DNA of 64,000 nt, from contig CALUKD010000018.1 of NCBI GenBank assembly GCA_944321125.1, forward strand, positions 1-64,000, given 5' to 3'. The translations under genes and the position numbers were made by a program. Shown here in pieces: positions 55,601 through 63,078 of this stretch. The first letter of the stretch is position 1. Every line of letters starts with the position of its first letter. The notes beneath the pieces are model-generated. The model worked only from the letters and a program-made list of their open reading frames with translations. It made no database searches and had not been told where the DNA came from. The stretch comes from Candidatus Butyricimonas faecavium (GTDB taxonomy: Bacteria; Bacteroidota; Bacteroidia; Bacteroidales; Marinifilaceae).

Positions 55601-56044
55601 ATCTATCCGATTGATGCCGGCGATACGGACATCATCTCCTTTTACGGTATAAGTGGAACCGACAACTTCATGTTTTTTTAAGGTTTGATAACCGGTAACA
55701 ACGACTTCTTCCAAGGCTTTAGAATCTTCTTGCAATATGATTTTATAAGGAATTTGTTTTGTATTGACAATTACTTCTTGTGATTTCATTCCGACAAATG
55801 AAAATACGAGAGTCGTACCTTCTGGTACAGAGATTGTAAATTTTCCATCATTATCAGAAAGTACCCCGACTCCCTTTTGGCCTTTAACGGTAATGGTTAC
55901 AGAAGGCAAGGTAATACCTGATTCATCATATACAGTTCCTGTTACTTTAATTGCTTTGTTTTGGGCATATAGAGAACTCGATATGCTATATATTAGGATA
56001 ATTAATATCCAAGTTATTGAAAATTTTGTATATAAAGATTTCAT
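52610..56044 (-). CDS. SusC/RagA-type transporter without STN domain (locus 2, partner of SusD)
   Basis: 1144 residues. A signal peptide ends near 28 (SSLYAQ). A CarboxypepD_reg-like domain covers about 33-105 and the TonB box is EEVVVTGYQ at 112-120. The plug has VWVIDGIIQEDPLPF and LKDASATAIYGVKAANGVIVITTKRG; the rest is barrel. Unlike the other two SusC proteins in this window it has no STN domain, so it is expected to transport but not signal. It is followed by susD after 18 bases. Its strong resemblance to the SusC at 57169 in the plug and in the barrel end (SQYLPDNSLSL, HLRCNSICL) suggests duplication and divergence. Confidence 0.94.
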   Translation of the reverse strand: MKSLYTKFSITWILIILIYSISSSLYAQNKAIKVTGTVYDESGITLPSVTITVKGQKGVGVLSDNDGKFTISVPEGTTLVFSFVGMKSQEVIVNTKQIPYKIILQEDSKALEEVVVTGYQTLKKHEVVGSTYTVKGDDVRIAGINRIDAALQGMIPGVSITIPSGLIGSAPQVRVRGTSTVIGNASPVWVIDGIIQEDPLPFAGAQLNDILSSGDLNSAMASISGSSISGLNPDDIESITFLKDASATAIYGVKAANGVIVITTKRGSNTDGRINVNFRTDISITPRRTYAQTDQMNSADRIALSKEIIESGVPFSKFPQHVGYEGAYLQLINKEISMDEFNQKVTQMEKQNTNWLKLLSRNAVSQNYSLSLSGGNDKLNFYGSVGFNKSLSSYKGNDQSNKTINFSVDAKLRDNLRTKFQFSASQSETNAYYTGVNPEDYALNTSRVIAPDEWYVINESKAYFQMDDGSAIQREIRYNFLNELKHTGNENKNTKFQITGNLIWNITPEIKYELTTAFTRNSSEANIWADDHSYAVSKIRGANYGELVTGENDSWLSLASVLPYGGILNYNNTNQQSYTVRNQLNYGKILDKEGNHALNIALGHEIRGNSYIGQQGTEYGYMPDRGKSVDYDYSQQANKDYIMDIYPDINYRETANVPSYKERHSTKLTDQTENYLSYYATLGYSYSTKYTLSFSFRQDASNKFGQNTNNRFNPVLSAGIRWNISEENFMRRFGWLSNLTLKASYGTQGKAPDISPNLIANFNIAPDILTGEQYLSIKNLPNKDLKWEKTRSFNGGIELSILNDRIYGSIDYYYKKTIDAITYMNIPIENGTPNMAVNNGTIINKGYDISLTVIPVNTKDFRWSINATSGFNRNEIKDNEDNATLEKITDGSVIIDGFALNSFWSFPYIGLSNKGVPNFAIIDQTPGVKTKVETGTLLDYMIYSGVKDPIFSGGLSTSLRYKQLTLSASFNFQLGHHKRLNPFMKSQSIGGRIGQLRIPDPEKNASTQLNKRWRQAGDEKYTDIPAILASDEDLSQYLPDNSLSLSSSGEIYRYQMYNLSDLRVVKADHLRCNSICLAYALPKNQLNKIKLTNLTFALTVTDPFIIKSKKLGKQDPETLSTSATSVIPVVDRQRKFSLSISLGF

Positions 56045-56061
56045 TTGAACTTATGTTTAGA

Positions 56062-57093
56062 TTAATAAAGATATTCGGGAGAGGCTTTCACTTCTAATGT
56101 GATATAACCAGCTTTTCCGGGAACTAACTCTTTAACACGGAATACGGCAAAGTTGGAATTATAAATATCCCGATTAGGCCATTCTGTAAATTTCTGTAAG
56201 GATATGATGTAGATTCCTTCTAATATGGGATGTGTAGCTTCCGAGAGACTTACTCCACTTTTTAAATCTGTAGAGTACCTATAGGCTTCTATATACTTAG
56301 TGGATGCGGTAATTGTTGATTGAATGAATCCGAATTTATTTTGAGCATAACCACCTACAGTGATAGCTTCATTTAAAGTGTTGATTTTATAAGGTGTTAA
56401 CACGGCGAATTCATTTGAAAGATAGCCCCAGCTTACGGAAGAGTTATGGGTGCCTAAAAGAGGGTATAACCGTTGTTCCCGATAATAAGTATCCACTTCA
56501 TCATCTTCACCGTAAAAGTAACATAATTCGATCTCTTGAAGTTCTTCCATGCTCATTTGGCGAACCTGTTCCAACGTGAAAACTTCTCCTGTACTGAATT
56601 TTAGAAAATGTCCGTATTCTGTATTGGCTTGTGCTCCTAATCTTACAGTATAAGATTTTAATTCATCAGCAATTAGAATTGTAATTGTTTTATTAATTAA
56701 TTGTTTGGGTTGATTATTATCCTTGCATACGACTTGAAAGTTGTATGTCTGATAGTGTGATCCACCTTCTGGCAGATAATCGTTTGCTCGGAAGGAATAG
56801 GAATATTGGCTTTTATTTTGTAATTCGGTGGAATCCATCGTTAACGGGAAACCTTTCAAGTACACCCCCGCATTATCTTTGATATATAACTCTTGGATAA
56901 TACCTTGGTTTGCAATAAAATCGACATCGATTTTAACTTCTTCTCCCGGAGCAACGATAATGGAATCTTTTTCAACTCCATTTAGTTTCACGACCAGACT
57001 CGGGCGGGGAGGTAGTTCGTGCAGTTCTTTGATGCATCCTTGACAGAATGTCAAGATTAGGCAAATAATTAACACATAGTTTCTTGTTCTCAT
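56062..57093 (-). CDS. surface lipoprotein between two SusC genes, function unknown
   Basis: A 343-residue lipoprotein with lipobox CQGC (Cys near 20) followed by IKELHELPPRPSLVVKLNG. Residues 30-145 read like an immunoglobulin-like beta domain (DSIIVAPGEEVKIDVDFIAN); the rest is beta-rich with no motif I recognise. Start chosen at MRTRNYVL because it gives a proper lipoprotein signal and is preceded closely by the AACCTTAAAACCA leader word. It is placed where a SusD gene would be expected after the STN-bearing SusC, and may act as that protein's surface partner. Relatives near SusCD genes in Bacteroidota are usually annotated hypothetical. Confidence 0.7.
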   Translation of the reverse strand: MRTRNYVLIICLILTFCQGCIKELHELPPRPSLVVKLNGVEKDSIIVAPGEEVKIDVDFIANQGIIQELYIKDNAGVYLKGFPLTMDSTELQNKSQYSYSFRANDYLPEGGSHYQTYNFQVVCKDNNQPKQLINKTITILIADELKSYTVRLGAQANTEYGHFLKFSTGEVFTLEQVRQMSMEELQEIELCYFYGEDDEVDTYYREQRLYPLLGTHNSSVSWGYLSNEFAVLTPYKINTLNEAITVGGYAQNKFGFIQSTITASTKYIEAYRYSTDLKSGVSLSEATHPILEGIYIISLQKFTEWPNRDIYNSNFAVFRVKELVPGKAGYITLEVKASPEYLY

Positions 57094-57098
57094 AAAAT

Positions 57099-57111
57099 TG
57101 GTTTTAAGGTT
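57099..57111 (-). promoter_or_regulatory. shared leader word AACCTTAAAACCA, copy 1
   Basis: Minus strand, 5 bases before the start of the lipoprotein gene at 57093. Identical 13-base words precede two other genes of this locus. Confidence 0.5.
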
Positions 57112-57168
57112 TAATAAATGATCTAATAATTTTTCTGTCATTAAATTGATTTTGATTTATATTGTTGT

Positions 57169-60100
57169 TTAAAAAATGAATTCCACACTGATTGAATAAT
57201 TTTTCTGGCGTTTCATTGTTGGGGTATATGAATCAGCATTCATACTCATAACTTCCGGATCTTGGGCACCTAAACGGTGATTTTTTATAATGAACGGATT
57301 AGTAATCGTTATACCCAAATTTATTTCTGCAACACGGGGAATTCTCGTTTGATAATTTAATGAAATTCGGTTACATCGTAAATGACTGGCCGAAACGGTC
57401 CGTTCTGTACTTCGGTTATATAATGAATAGCGATACACGGCGTTGTAGTTTCCCAAACTCAAAGAGTTGTCTGGTAAATATTGAGATACGTCTTCATCCA
57501 GAACAGACAAAGCGGGGATATTTGTGTGTGCTTCGTCTCCTGGTCGTTGCCAACGGGATAATAGTTCTGTGGATGCGTTTACATCTGCATTTGGGATAGA
57601 TAACATACCATTGTTAGAACTTGTAATGAATGGATTAAGTCGTTTATAATGGCCTAATTGGTAATTGAACATGGCATTTAGCGTGAATCGTTTGTATCGT
57701 ATAGTTGTGCTAATTCCTCCGGAAATACGAGGTTCGCTGTCTCCGTTATACACGAGATAATCAAGTAATGAACCGGATACTTTTTGCATTTCACCCCCGG
57801 TTTGGTCCATAATGGCGAATAACGGGACTCCGTTTTTGGGAGATAATCCGATAAAAGGAATAGACCAAAAGCCGGATACCGAAAAACCGTCCAAAGCAGC
57901 CGTCCCATTGGTGAAATCTTCAATGGAAGGTTCATTCGTGTTGCTTCTTTTCAATATATCTTGCATGTAAGCCGCCGTGAAATTAATATTCCAATTCCAG
58001 TTACGAGAGGAAAGAGGAGACAGTTTAACTTGTAATTCGAATCCTTCACTATTAATGGCACCACTGTTAATATACATTTTTCGAAAACCATTTTCAATTG
58101 GAATCTCTTTTTCAACCACGATGTCTGAAGTTTCTTTTTTATAGTAATCGAATGTAATCTCCAAGTTATTTTTTAGTAGAGAAAAATCTAGGCCGATATT
58201 CCATGATAATGTTTTCTCCCATTTCAAATCAGGATTAGGGAGTTGTTTCAGTTGTAGATAGTTTTCATTCGTGATTGGATCGCTTGGAACATGACTAACG
58301 AGTGCTTGCGGTGATACATTGGCGACTACGTTACCTTGTTTTCCATGAGAAATACGTAGGGTTGTTGCGTTGAGCCAAGATTTATTCGGGAACCATTTCT
58401 CTTGATGAATATCCCAACGAATTCCGGTGGACCAGACGGGGTAAAAACGATTATTTGTATGTTCCCCGAAACGATTGGACGCATCATTTCGGATATTTAT
58501 ACAAATCGTGTAACGACCATCATATGTGTAACCAATGGTGCCGTACTCCGAAAATGTATTTTCTACCCGGTCAACCAGAGTCATATCATGCCGGTTGGTG
58601 GAAATATCGGATGATTCAACAAGTGTAATCCCGGGAAACTGTTCTTGTACCTGTTGAAATTTCTCTGCAGGGGAGCGATAGTCGTGTAATAACGAATTCT
58701 TTCTTCCTTTTATGTATCCCCATTCTATTCCTTGTTTCCCACCATATTTATTTTTTCTTGTTTCAATACCTAACGTTGCAGTTATCGAGTGAAAAGTTGT
58801 TTCTCCCCATATTTTCCGGAAATTGATTTGTCCCTTTACAGTAAGCGAGCGGCGAGTATTTTTGGCGTAATCAAGAATTCCTCCTGTCGGGAGTGGACTA
58901 ATATATTCCATGAGATCACGAATTTCTTTGGGAAGATTAGCATTGTAATCGGTCCCCCTGATCAATGCAACGTTCCATGATTGGGCGTCTGCCCATAATT
59001 GACTATCGTTCGTTCCTTGCGAGTATGCGGGGGTAAGCGTTATATTTAAATAGGGAAGGAAATTCCAAGTGAATTGAGCATTTAAATTGACTTCTGATGC
59101 TTTATTGTCATTTCCCGTGTGTTGTAGTTCATGCAACATATTAAAGTGGACATGATTTCTGATAGATTGATATCTCCCGTTTTTTTGGTATGATAATGTC
59201 GTTGCTTTACCTTTTAAATAAAATTGATCACTGGTGATTGTGCGGCTGGTCGTTAAGGCATATTGTTCCGGGTTAATTCCCGTATAGTAACCGGAGGTTG
59301 TGATATGATATCCGGAAAGGTTCATGACAATTTTGAATTTTTGGGACGAAGTGTAATTGAAATTCAGCATCCCGGTAAAGGTTTCCCGGTTATTCCCGAC
59401 ATATGCACTATTTTCCTTCCGGTATCCAAAAGAAGAGTAATAAGCCATCCTATCCTTTCCCGAATTAAAACTGACGTGGTAATTTTGGCTGATGGCAGTT
59501 CTTCCCAGTATTTTGAACCAGTCGGTGTTTATTTTCTCCAGCTGGGAGACTTCCTCATTAAATTCAGCATAAGAAATTTCTTTGTTGATCATTTTCGAGT
59601 AAATAGCTTCGTACCCAATTCCTTCTGGAAAACTGGGTAGCGGGATTCCTGCCTCGATCATTTCTTGCGACAATTTAACCCGTTGTGCGGAATTCATCAC
59701 CTTGACGTTACGATAGGTGGGAACTGGGCTAAACGTGATGTCATTACGGAATCTTACACTTGGTTGATTGGGATGACCCTGTTTGGTCGTGATAACGATT
59801 ACTCCGTTGGAAGCTCGAATCCCATAAATGGCCGTGGCAGAAACGTCTTTTAATAATGTAATGCTAGCAATGTCATCCACATTAATGCCCGACAAATTAT
59901 TACCCATGATGCTGGAACGAGCCGAGTTCGTGAGGTCGTTCTCATTGAGCAGGTCGTAAAGAGTATTCCGGTCAAAGGGCCAAATGTTTTCTCGGATGAT
60001 GCCGTCCACCACGATTAGTGGTTCCGGGTTACCGATAATTGTTGAAGTCCCTCTCACTTTCATGCGTCCCGTGGAACCGATATTCCCGGAAGGAATCATG

Positions 60101-60813
60101 ATGTCCAACCCGTTCAAAGCACCTTGGAATGCGGCTTCTAGGGATGTTGTCCCCGGTGTGCGTATATCTTTGACATTGACCGAGGACGTAGCACCTGTCA
60201 TTTCGTTTTTGGCGATAATCTGGTAACCGTTTACAATCACGTCTTCTACTTCGGAAATATCAGTTAGTAGGGTAATCGTGTATGAATCTTCTCGAAAGAT
60301 CGGGGTGTAGCAGGTCTTTTTTCCCACGTAACTCGTGACGAGTATCGTGTTTTCGCCTTCCGGAATCCTGATGGAGAATTGTCCGTTTTTATCTGAGACA
60401 GTTCCTCGTGTACTTCCTTTCACCAGAATCGTGGCCGAGGGAAGCGTGATCCCGTCCTCGTCCCGGATGACACCTTTTATCGTACGCATCATGGGAATCG
60501 GGACCGTGTTCTTTTTCGTGATAATGATGGTTTGATTATAGATGCGGAAATCTAACGGGAGTCCTTGTAGGCAGAAAGTCAGAACTTCCTGTAACTCCGT
60601 TTCGTCAAAATGAACGGATTGTCGGTTATTGATTTCTTTTACATCTTTCATTTGGTACATCATATCGTATTTTGTCTTTTTCTTGATTTTCTTCAGTATT
60701 TCTTCCAACGTGGCGTTATTCATATGAATGCTTATTTTTTGAGCCCATACCTCCCTTGAAGTCCCTAGTAGGACTACAAAAATTGTAAAGAGAATGAATT
60801 TTCTAGCACTCAT
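57169..60813 (-). CDS. SusC/RagA-type transporter with STN domain (locus 2, signalling)
   Basis: 1214 residues. Signal peptide to about 25 (EVWAQ), STN domain about 26-100 (KISIHMNNATLEEILKKIKK begins it), CarboxypepD_reg-like domain about 110-185, a TonB-box-like VEDVIVNGYQ near 189-198, then plug (IVVDGIIRENIWPF, LKDVSATAIYGIRASNGVIVITTK) and barrel. It should pass a substrate signal to the FecR protein encoded next to it. The usual SusD partner is missing directly downstream; a 343-residue lipoprotein gene takes that position. An ATG at 60813 was chosen over a GTG two codons earlier. Confidence 0.94.
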   Translation of the reverse strand: MSARKFILFTIFVVLLGTSREVWAQKISIHMNNATLEEILKKIKKKTKYDMMYQMKDVKEINNRQSVHFDETELQEVLTFCLQGLPLDFRIYNQTIIITKKNTVPIPMMRTIKGVIRDEDGITLPSATILVKGSTRGTVSDKNGQFSIRIPEGENTILVTSYVGKKTCYTPIFREDSYTITLLTDISEVEDVIVNGYQIIAKNEMTGATSSVNVKDIRTPGTTSLEAAFQGALNGLDIMIPSGNIGSTGRMKVRGTSTIIGNPEPLIVVDGIIRENIWPFDRNTLYDLLNENDLTNSARSSIMGNNLSGINVDDIASITLLKDVSATAIYGIRASNGVIVITTKQGHPNQPSVRFRNDITFSPVPTYRNVKVMNSAQRVKLSQEMIEAGIPLPSFPEGIGYEAIYSKMINKEISYAEFNEEVSQLEKINTDWFKILGRTAISQNYHVSFNSGKDRMAYYSSFGYRKENSAYVGNNRETFTGMLNFNYTSSQKFKIVMNLSGYHITTSGYYTGINPEQYALTTSRTITSDQFYLKGKATTLSYQKNGRYQSIRNHVHFNMLHELQHTGNDNKASEVNLNAQFTWNFLPYLNITLTPAYSQGTNDSQLWADAQSWNVALIRGTDYNANLPKEIRDLMEYISPLPTGGILDYAKNTRRSLTVKGQINFRKIWGETTFHSITATLGIETRKNKYGGKQGIEWGYIKGRKNSLLHDYRSPAEKFQQVQEQFPGITLVESSDISTNRHDMTLVDRVENTFSEYGTIGYTYDGRYTICINIRNDASNRFGEHTNNRFYPVWSTGIRWDIHQEKWFPNKSWLNATTLRISHGKQGNVVANVSPQALVSHVPSDPITNENYLQLKQLPNPDLKWEKTLSWNIGLDFSLLKNNLEITFDYYKKETSDIVVEKEIPIENGFRKMYINSGAINSEGFELQVKLSPLSSRNWNWNINFTAAYMQDILKRSNTNEPSIEDFTNGTAALDGFSVSGFWSIPFIGLSPKNGVPLFAIMDQTGGEMQKVSGSLLDYLVYNGDSEPRISGGISTTIRYKRFTLNAMFNYQLGHYKRLNPFITSSNNGMLSIPNADVNASTELLSRWQRPGDEAHTNIPALSVLDEDVSQYLPDNSLSLGNYNAVYRYSLYNRSTERTVSASHLRCNRISLNYQTRIPRVAEINLGITITNPFIIKNHRLGAQDPEVMSMNADSYTPTMKRQKNYSISVEFIF

Positions 60814-60861
60814 CGCCACTGTTTATTTAGGAAAATACTAAATTATTTCATAACTTTGTAA

Positions 60862-60874
60862 TGGTTTTAAGGTT
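60862..60874 (-). promoter_or_regulatory. shared leader word AACCTTAAAACCA, copy 2
   Basis: Minus strand, 48 bases before the start of the STN-bearing SusC gene. A three-codon frame ATG AAA TAA follows it within the leader. Confidence 0.45.
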
Positions 60875-60904
60875 AATTTATTGGTCAATATTTTAATCTG
60901 TTAT

Positions 60905-60935
60905 AATTGAGGGATGGTGTCAACATCTCTCAATT
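60905..60935 (-). other. hairpin between fecR and susC (locus 2)
   Basis: AATTGAGGGATG at 60905-60916 pairs with CATCTCTCAATT at 60924-60935, with one G-U and a 7-base loop. It begins at the fecR stop. The minus strand lacks a T run after it. Position and size mirror the hairpin in locus 1. Confidence 0.6.
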
Positions 60936-62068
60936 TATTTATATACCCGGATGTTGTTTCCGTCTTTCTTGAATTTAACACCCGTGGCAATGTGGATGAT
61001 TTTCAATATTTCTTCATATCCTTTGTCTCGTTGAATTGAAATAAAGCACTTTATATCTTGTAGTTCCGGATTGTCAAAGGTGACGTTCAAGGCGAAACTC
61101 CTCCCGATGATTGTCATGATGTTACCCAAGTTGACATCTTCGAATGCAAATTCACCCCTGCGCCAAGCTGTTTGTTCATCTACATCAACGGAATCCACTT
61201 GCAGTACCTTTTTCTGCGGTTGGAAACGGGCTTGCAATCCGGGAGTTAGTACGGTTGTTTGTGTTGTTGTGTCCGTCTGGGAATGACAGGTAACAGCAAC
61301 TTTCCCGGTCAACAGGGTGGTAGTTATCACTAGATCTTCGGGATAAGCTGTCATGTTGAATGTGGTTCCGAGCACCTTGACATCCATCGATTTACTTTTT
61401 ACAATAAAAGGAACACCGGAATGCGTTACGTTGAAATACCCCTCTCCGGAAAGTTCAACGATACGAGCCTCTTTTTCAAATACAGAGGGGAAGACAAGCG
61501 TGCTACCTGCGTTCAAATGTACGTTTGTTCCGTCACTTAGCTGGAGCGAGTACTCCGTGCCTTTTGGTACAACCAATTTATTGGGAGCGGTAGAGGACAA
61601 CTCCTTGTCATGTAGGAAAGAAACCTTACCTTCATTCGTGTTGATGATCTTTAACCCATTATAGTCCATTTGTATTTGTTGATTTAATTCGATTTGTTTA
61701 CCATCCTCCAATACGAGATAGGCACTTTGAGCCAGCAAACGGGAAGAGGGGACTGTGGCCTCGGTGGTTTGGTAAAAGTAATACCCTATCCCTAATATCA
61801 TGAAGCAAGCTACGGTAGCTACATATTTATAAAATACGGATAACCGTCGTTTGGGGCGGGTGGAGACAATGAATTTGTTCAATGCTTTTTCCGTGTCAAA
61901 ACTACCGTGTCGTTTTATATTTTCATGTAGCCGTGCGGGTATCCCTATTTCCTTACGAAGCCGGGGGGAATCAAGTGCCACTTGTTCCCAGGTTCCGTTC
62001 GATAACGCTTGTTCTATTTGTCGGGTGATTCTTCGGGCTTCTTTTATTTTATCTTCAACTTCATTCAT
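60935..62068 (-). CDS. FecR-family anti-sigma factor (locus 2)
   Basis: 377 residues. The cytoplasmic sigma-binding part is about 1-95, followed by one membrane helix (about 98-118, YVATVACFMILGIGYYFYQ). The periplasmic FecR domain is about 165-270 (PKGTEYSLQLSDGTNVHLNAG, LSGEGYFNVTHSGVPFIV) and the STN-like DUF4974 domain covers the last 70 residues. It senses the state of the STN-bearing SusC and restrains the ECF sigma encoded upstream. A bipartite motif shared with the divergent gene at 63079 lies 19 bases before its start, so it has a separate, probably sigma-controlled promoter. Confidence 0.94.
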   Translation of the reverse strand: MNEVEDKIKEARRITRQIEQALSNGTWEQVALDSPRLRKEIGIPARLHENIKRHGSFDTEKALNKFIVSTRPKRRLSVFYKYVATVACFMILGIGYYFYQTTEATVPSSRLLAQSAYLVLEDGKQIELNQQIQMDYNGLKIINTNEGKVSFLHDKELSSTAPNKLVVPKGTEYSLQLSDGTNVHLNAGSTLVFPSVFEKEARIVELSGEGYFNVTHSGVPFIVKSKSMDVKVLGTTFNMTAYPEDLVITTTLLTGKVAVTCHSQTDTTTQTTVLTPGLQARFQPQKKVLQVDSVDVDEQTAWRRGEFAFEDVNLGNIMTIIGRSFALNVTFDNPELQDIKCFISIQRDKGYEEILKIIHIATGVKFKKDGNNIRVYK

Positions 62069-62087
62069 GATTATTTATTTTTACAAT

Positions 62088-62118
62088 AAAACAACTCATG
62101 GCGGAAAAGTGTCTAAAA
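62088..62118 (-). promoter_or_regulatory. bipartite candidate ECF promoter upstream of fecR
   Basis: Read on the minus strand: TTTTAGACACTTTT (62105-62118), five bases, ATGAGTTGTTTT (62088-62099). The same two words with the same spacing occur at 63002-63032 in front of the divergent gene. It ends 19 bases before the fecR start. Confidence 0.65.
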
Positions 62119-62333
62119 AAAAGTGATGTTTTTTTGTGTTTTTATAAAGTTTTATTGTATTTCAAGTCATAGGAAAAGAGTAGGTAGGACTTGAGCGGGG
62201 TAACTGTGTTGGGTATACGTATGAAAGGTTTCTGTTTAATGGGGCAATCTTGTTACTAGTGATAAGCAATTTTGATCTATCGAGAGAGTTTATTCTATAT
62301 TTTCATTTAGATAAGGGTACGTAGAAGGGATGA
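62119..62333. other. gap between sigma and fecR genes
   Basis: About 215 bases with no gene. A 7-base inverted repeat TCAAGTC (62162-62168) and GACTTGA (62188-62194) is the only structure seen; it could be a weak terminator of the sigma gene. Confidence 0.35.
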
Positions 62334-62909
62334 TCAATTGTTTTGTTGTAGGAAAAGTATAAATAGGGTATATAATTCCGTTGGAACTATTTTTTTTAGC
62401 AGGGATATTCCCCGTTGTTTTTGGGATCGGACGGTACTGGAAGATACTCCTGTTAAGGTAGATATTTCTGTACTATTATAGCCTTGCATAACAAGATTCA
62501 TGATTTTGGCACATTCTTCCGGTAGCTGACGGATATAATCCGATAGTAAACTGATGATTTCAGTTTCGATAATTGTGTCCCATGTTTTTTCATCAACTTC
62601 TTCCTGTATTAAATTTTGGGAGTGTTCTTGCACAATATTGTGGTGTTTAATGTAATTTAGACAACTATTACGGGCTGAAAGATAAAGGTAAGATTTTAGG
62701 GCGATGTAATTTTCAAAATGATTTTCTTTTTCCCATAACCGGATGAAAACCTCTTGGGCAATGTCTTCGGCAATATCCATATCTTTCAGGATTTTGCTAG
62801 AATAGTAAGCAATATCTTGAAAATATTCTCGAAATAACTGTTTAAAAGCCTCGTAATTACGGCTATTCAGTTTGTTTAAAAATGTTATGTCTGTTTCGGA
62901 TGCTTTCAT
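62334..62909 (-). CDS. ECF-type RNA polymerase sigma factor (locus 2)
   Basis: A 191-residue ECF sigma of the FecR-linked Bacteroidota group. Region 2 includes DIAEDIAQEVFIRLWEKE and SYLYLSARNSCLNYIKHHN; region 4 includes LVMQGYNSTEISTLTGVSSSTVRSQKQRGISLLKK. It should drive the SusC genes downstream when released by FecR. On the minus strand TAAGTTTG at 62917-62924 fits a -7 element and ends only 7 bases before the ATG, so the message may have almost no leader. The gap to fecR (265 bases) is wider than usual and contains a separate promoter candidate. Confidence 0.93.
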   Translation of the reverse strand: MKASETDITFLNKLNSRNYEAFKQLFREYFQDIAYYSSKILKDMDIAEDIAQEVFIRLWEKENHFENYIALKSYLYLSARNSCLNYIKHHNIVQEHSQNLIQEEVDEKTWDTIIETEIISLLSDYIRQLPEECAKIMNLVMQGYNSTEISTLTGVSSSTVRSQKQRGISLLKKIVPTELYTLFILFLQQNN

Positions 62910-62916
62910 ACCACTG

Positions 62917-62924
62917 CAAACTTA
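62917..62924 (-). promoter_or_regulatory. candidate -7 element of the locus 2 sigma gene
   Basis: TAAGTTTG on the minus strand, ending 7 bases before the ATG. No TTG is present at the expected -33 position. Confidence 0.4.
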
Positions 62925-63001
62925 TAGATTTTTGGTCTATTTTGTATGAGTTATTATTGAAAAAATGTGGTTGGGGTAGGAATTTATTTATTTTTTGATC
63001 G

Positions 63002-63032
63002 TTTTAGACACTTTTATTGTATGAGTTGTTTT
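63002..63032 (+). promoter_or_regulatory. bipartite candidate ECF promoter upstream of the gene at 63079
   Basis: TTTTAGACACTTTT (63002-63015), five bases, ATGAGTTGTTTT (63021-63032). Together 26 specified bases and the spacing equal the copy before fecR. A partial copy of the right half, TGTATGAGTTATT, also lies at about 62943-62955. Confidence 0.65.
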
Positions 63033-63053
63033 TACAATATGATTGAATAAATC

Positions 63054-63066
63054 AACCTTAAAACCA
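63054..63066 (+). promoter_or_regulatory. shared leader word AACCTTAAAACCA, copy 3
   Basis: 12 bases before the ATG at 63079 and identical to the words before two minus-strand genes of the same locus. Confidence 0.5.
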
Positions 63067-63078
63067 AATTGATTTTTT

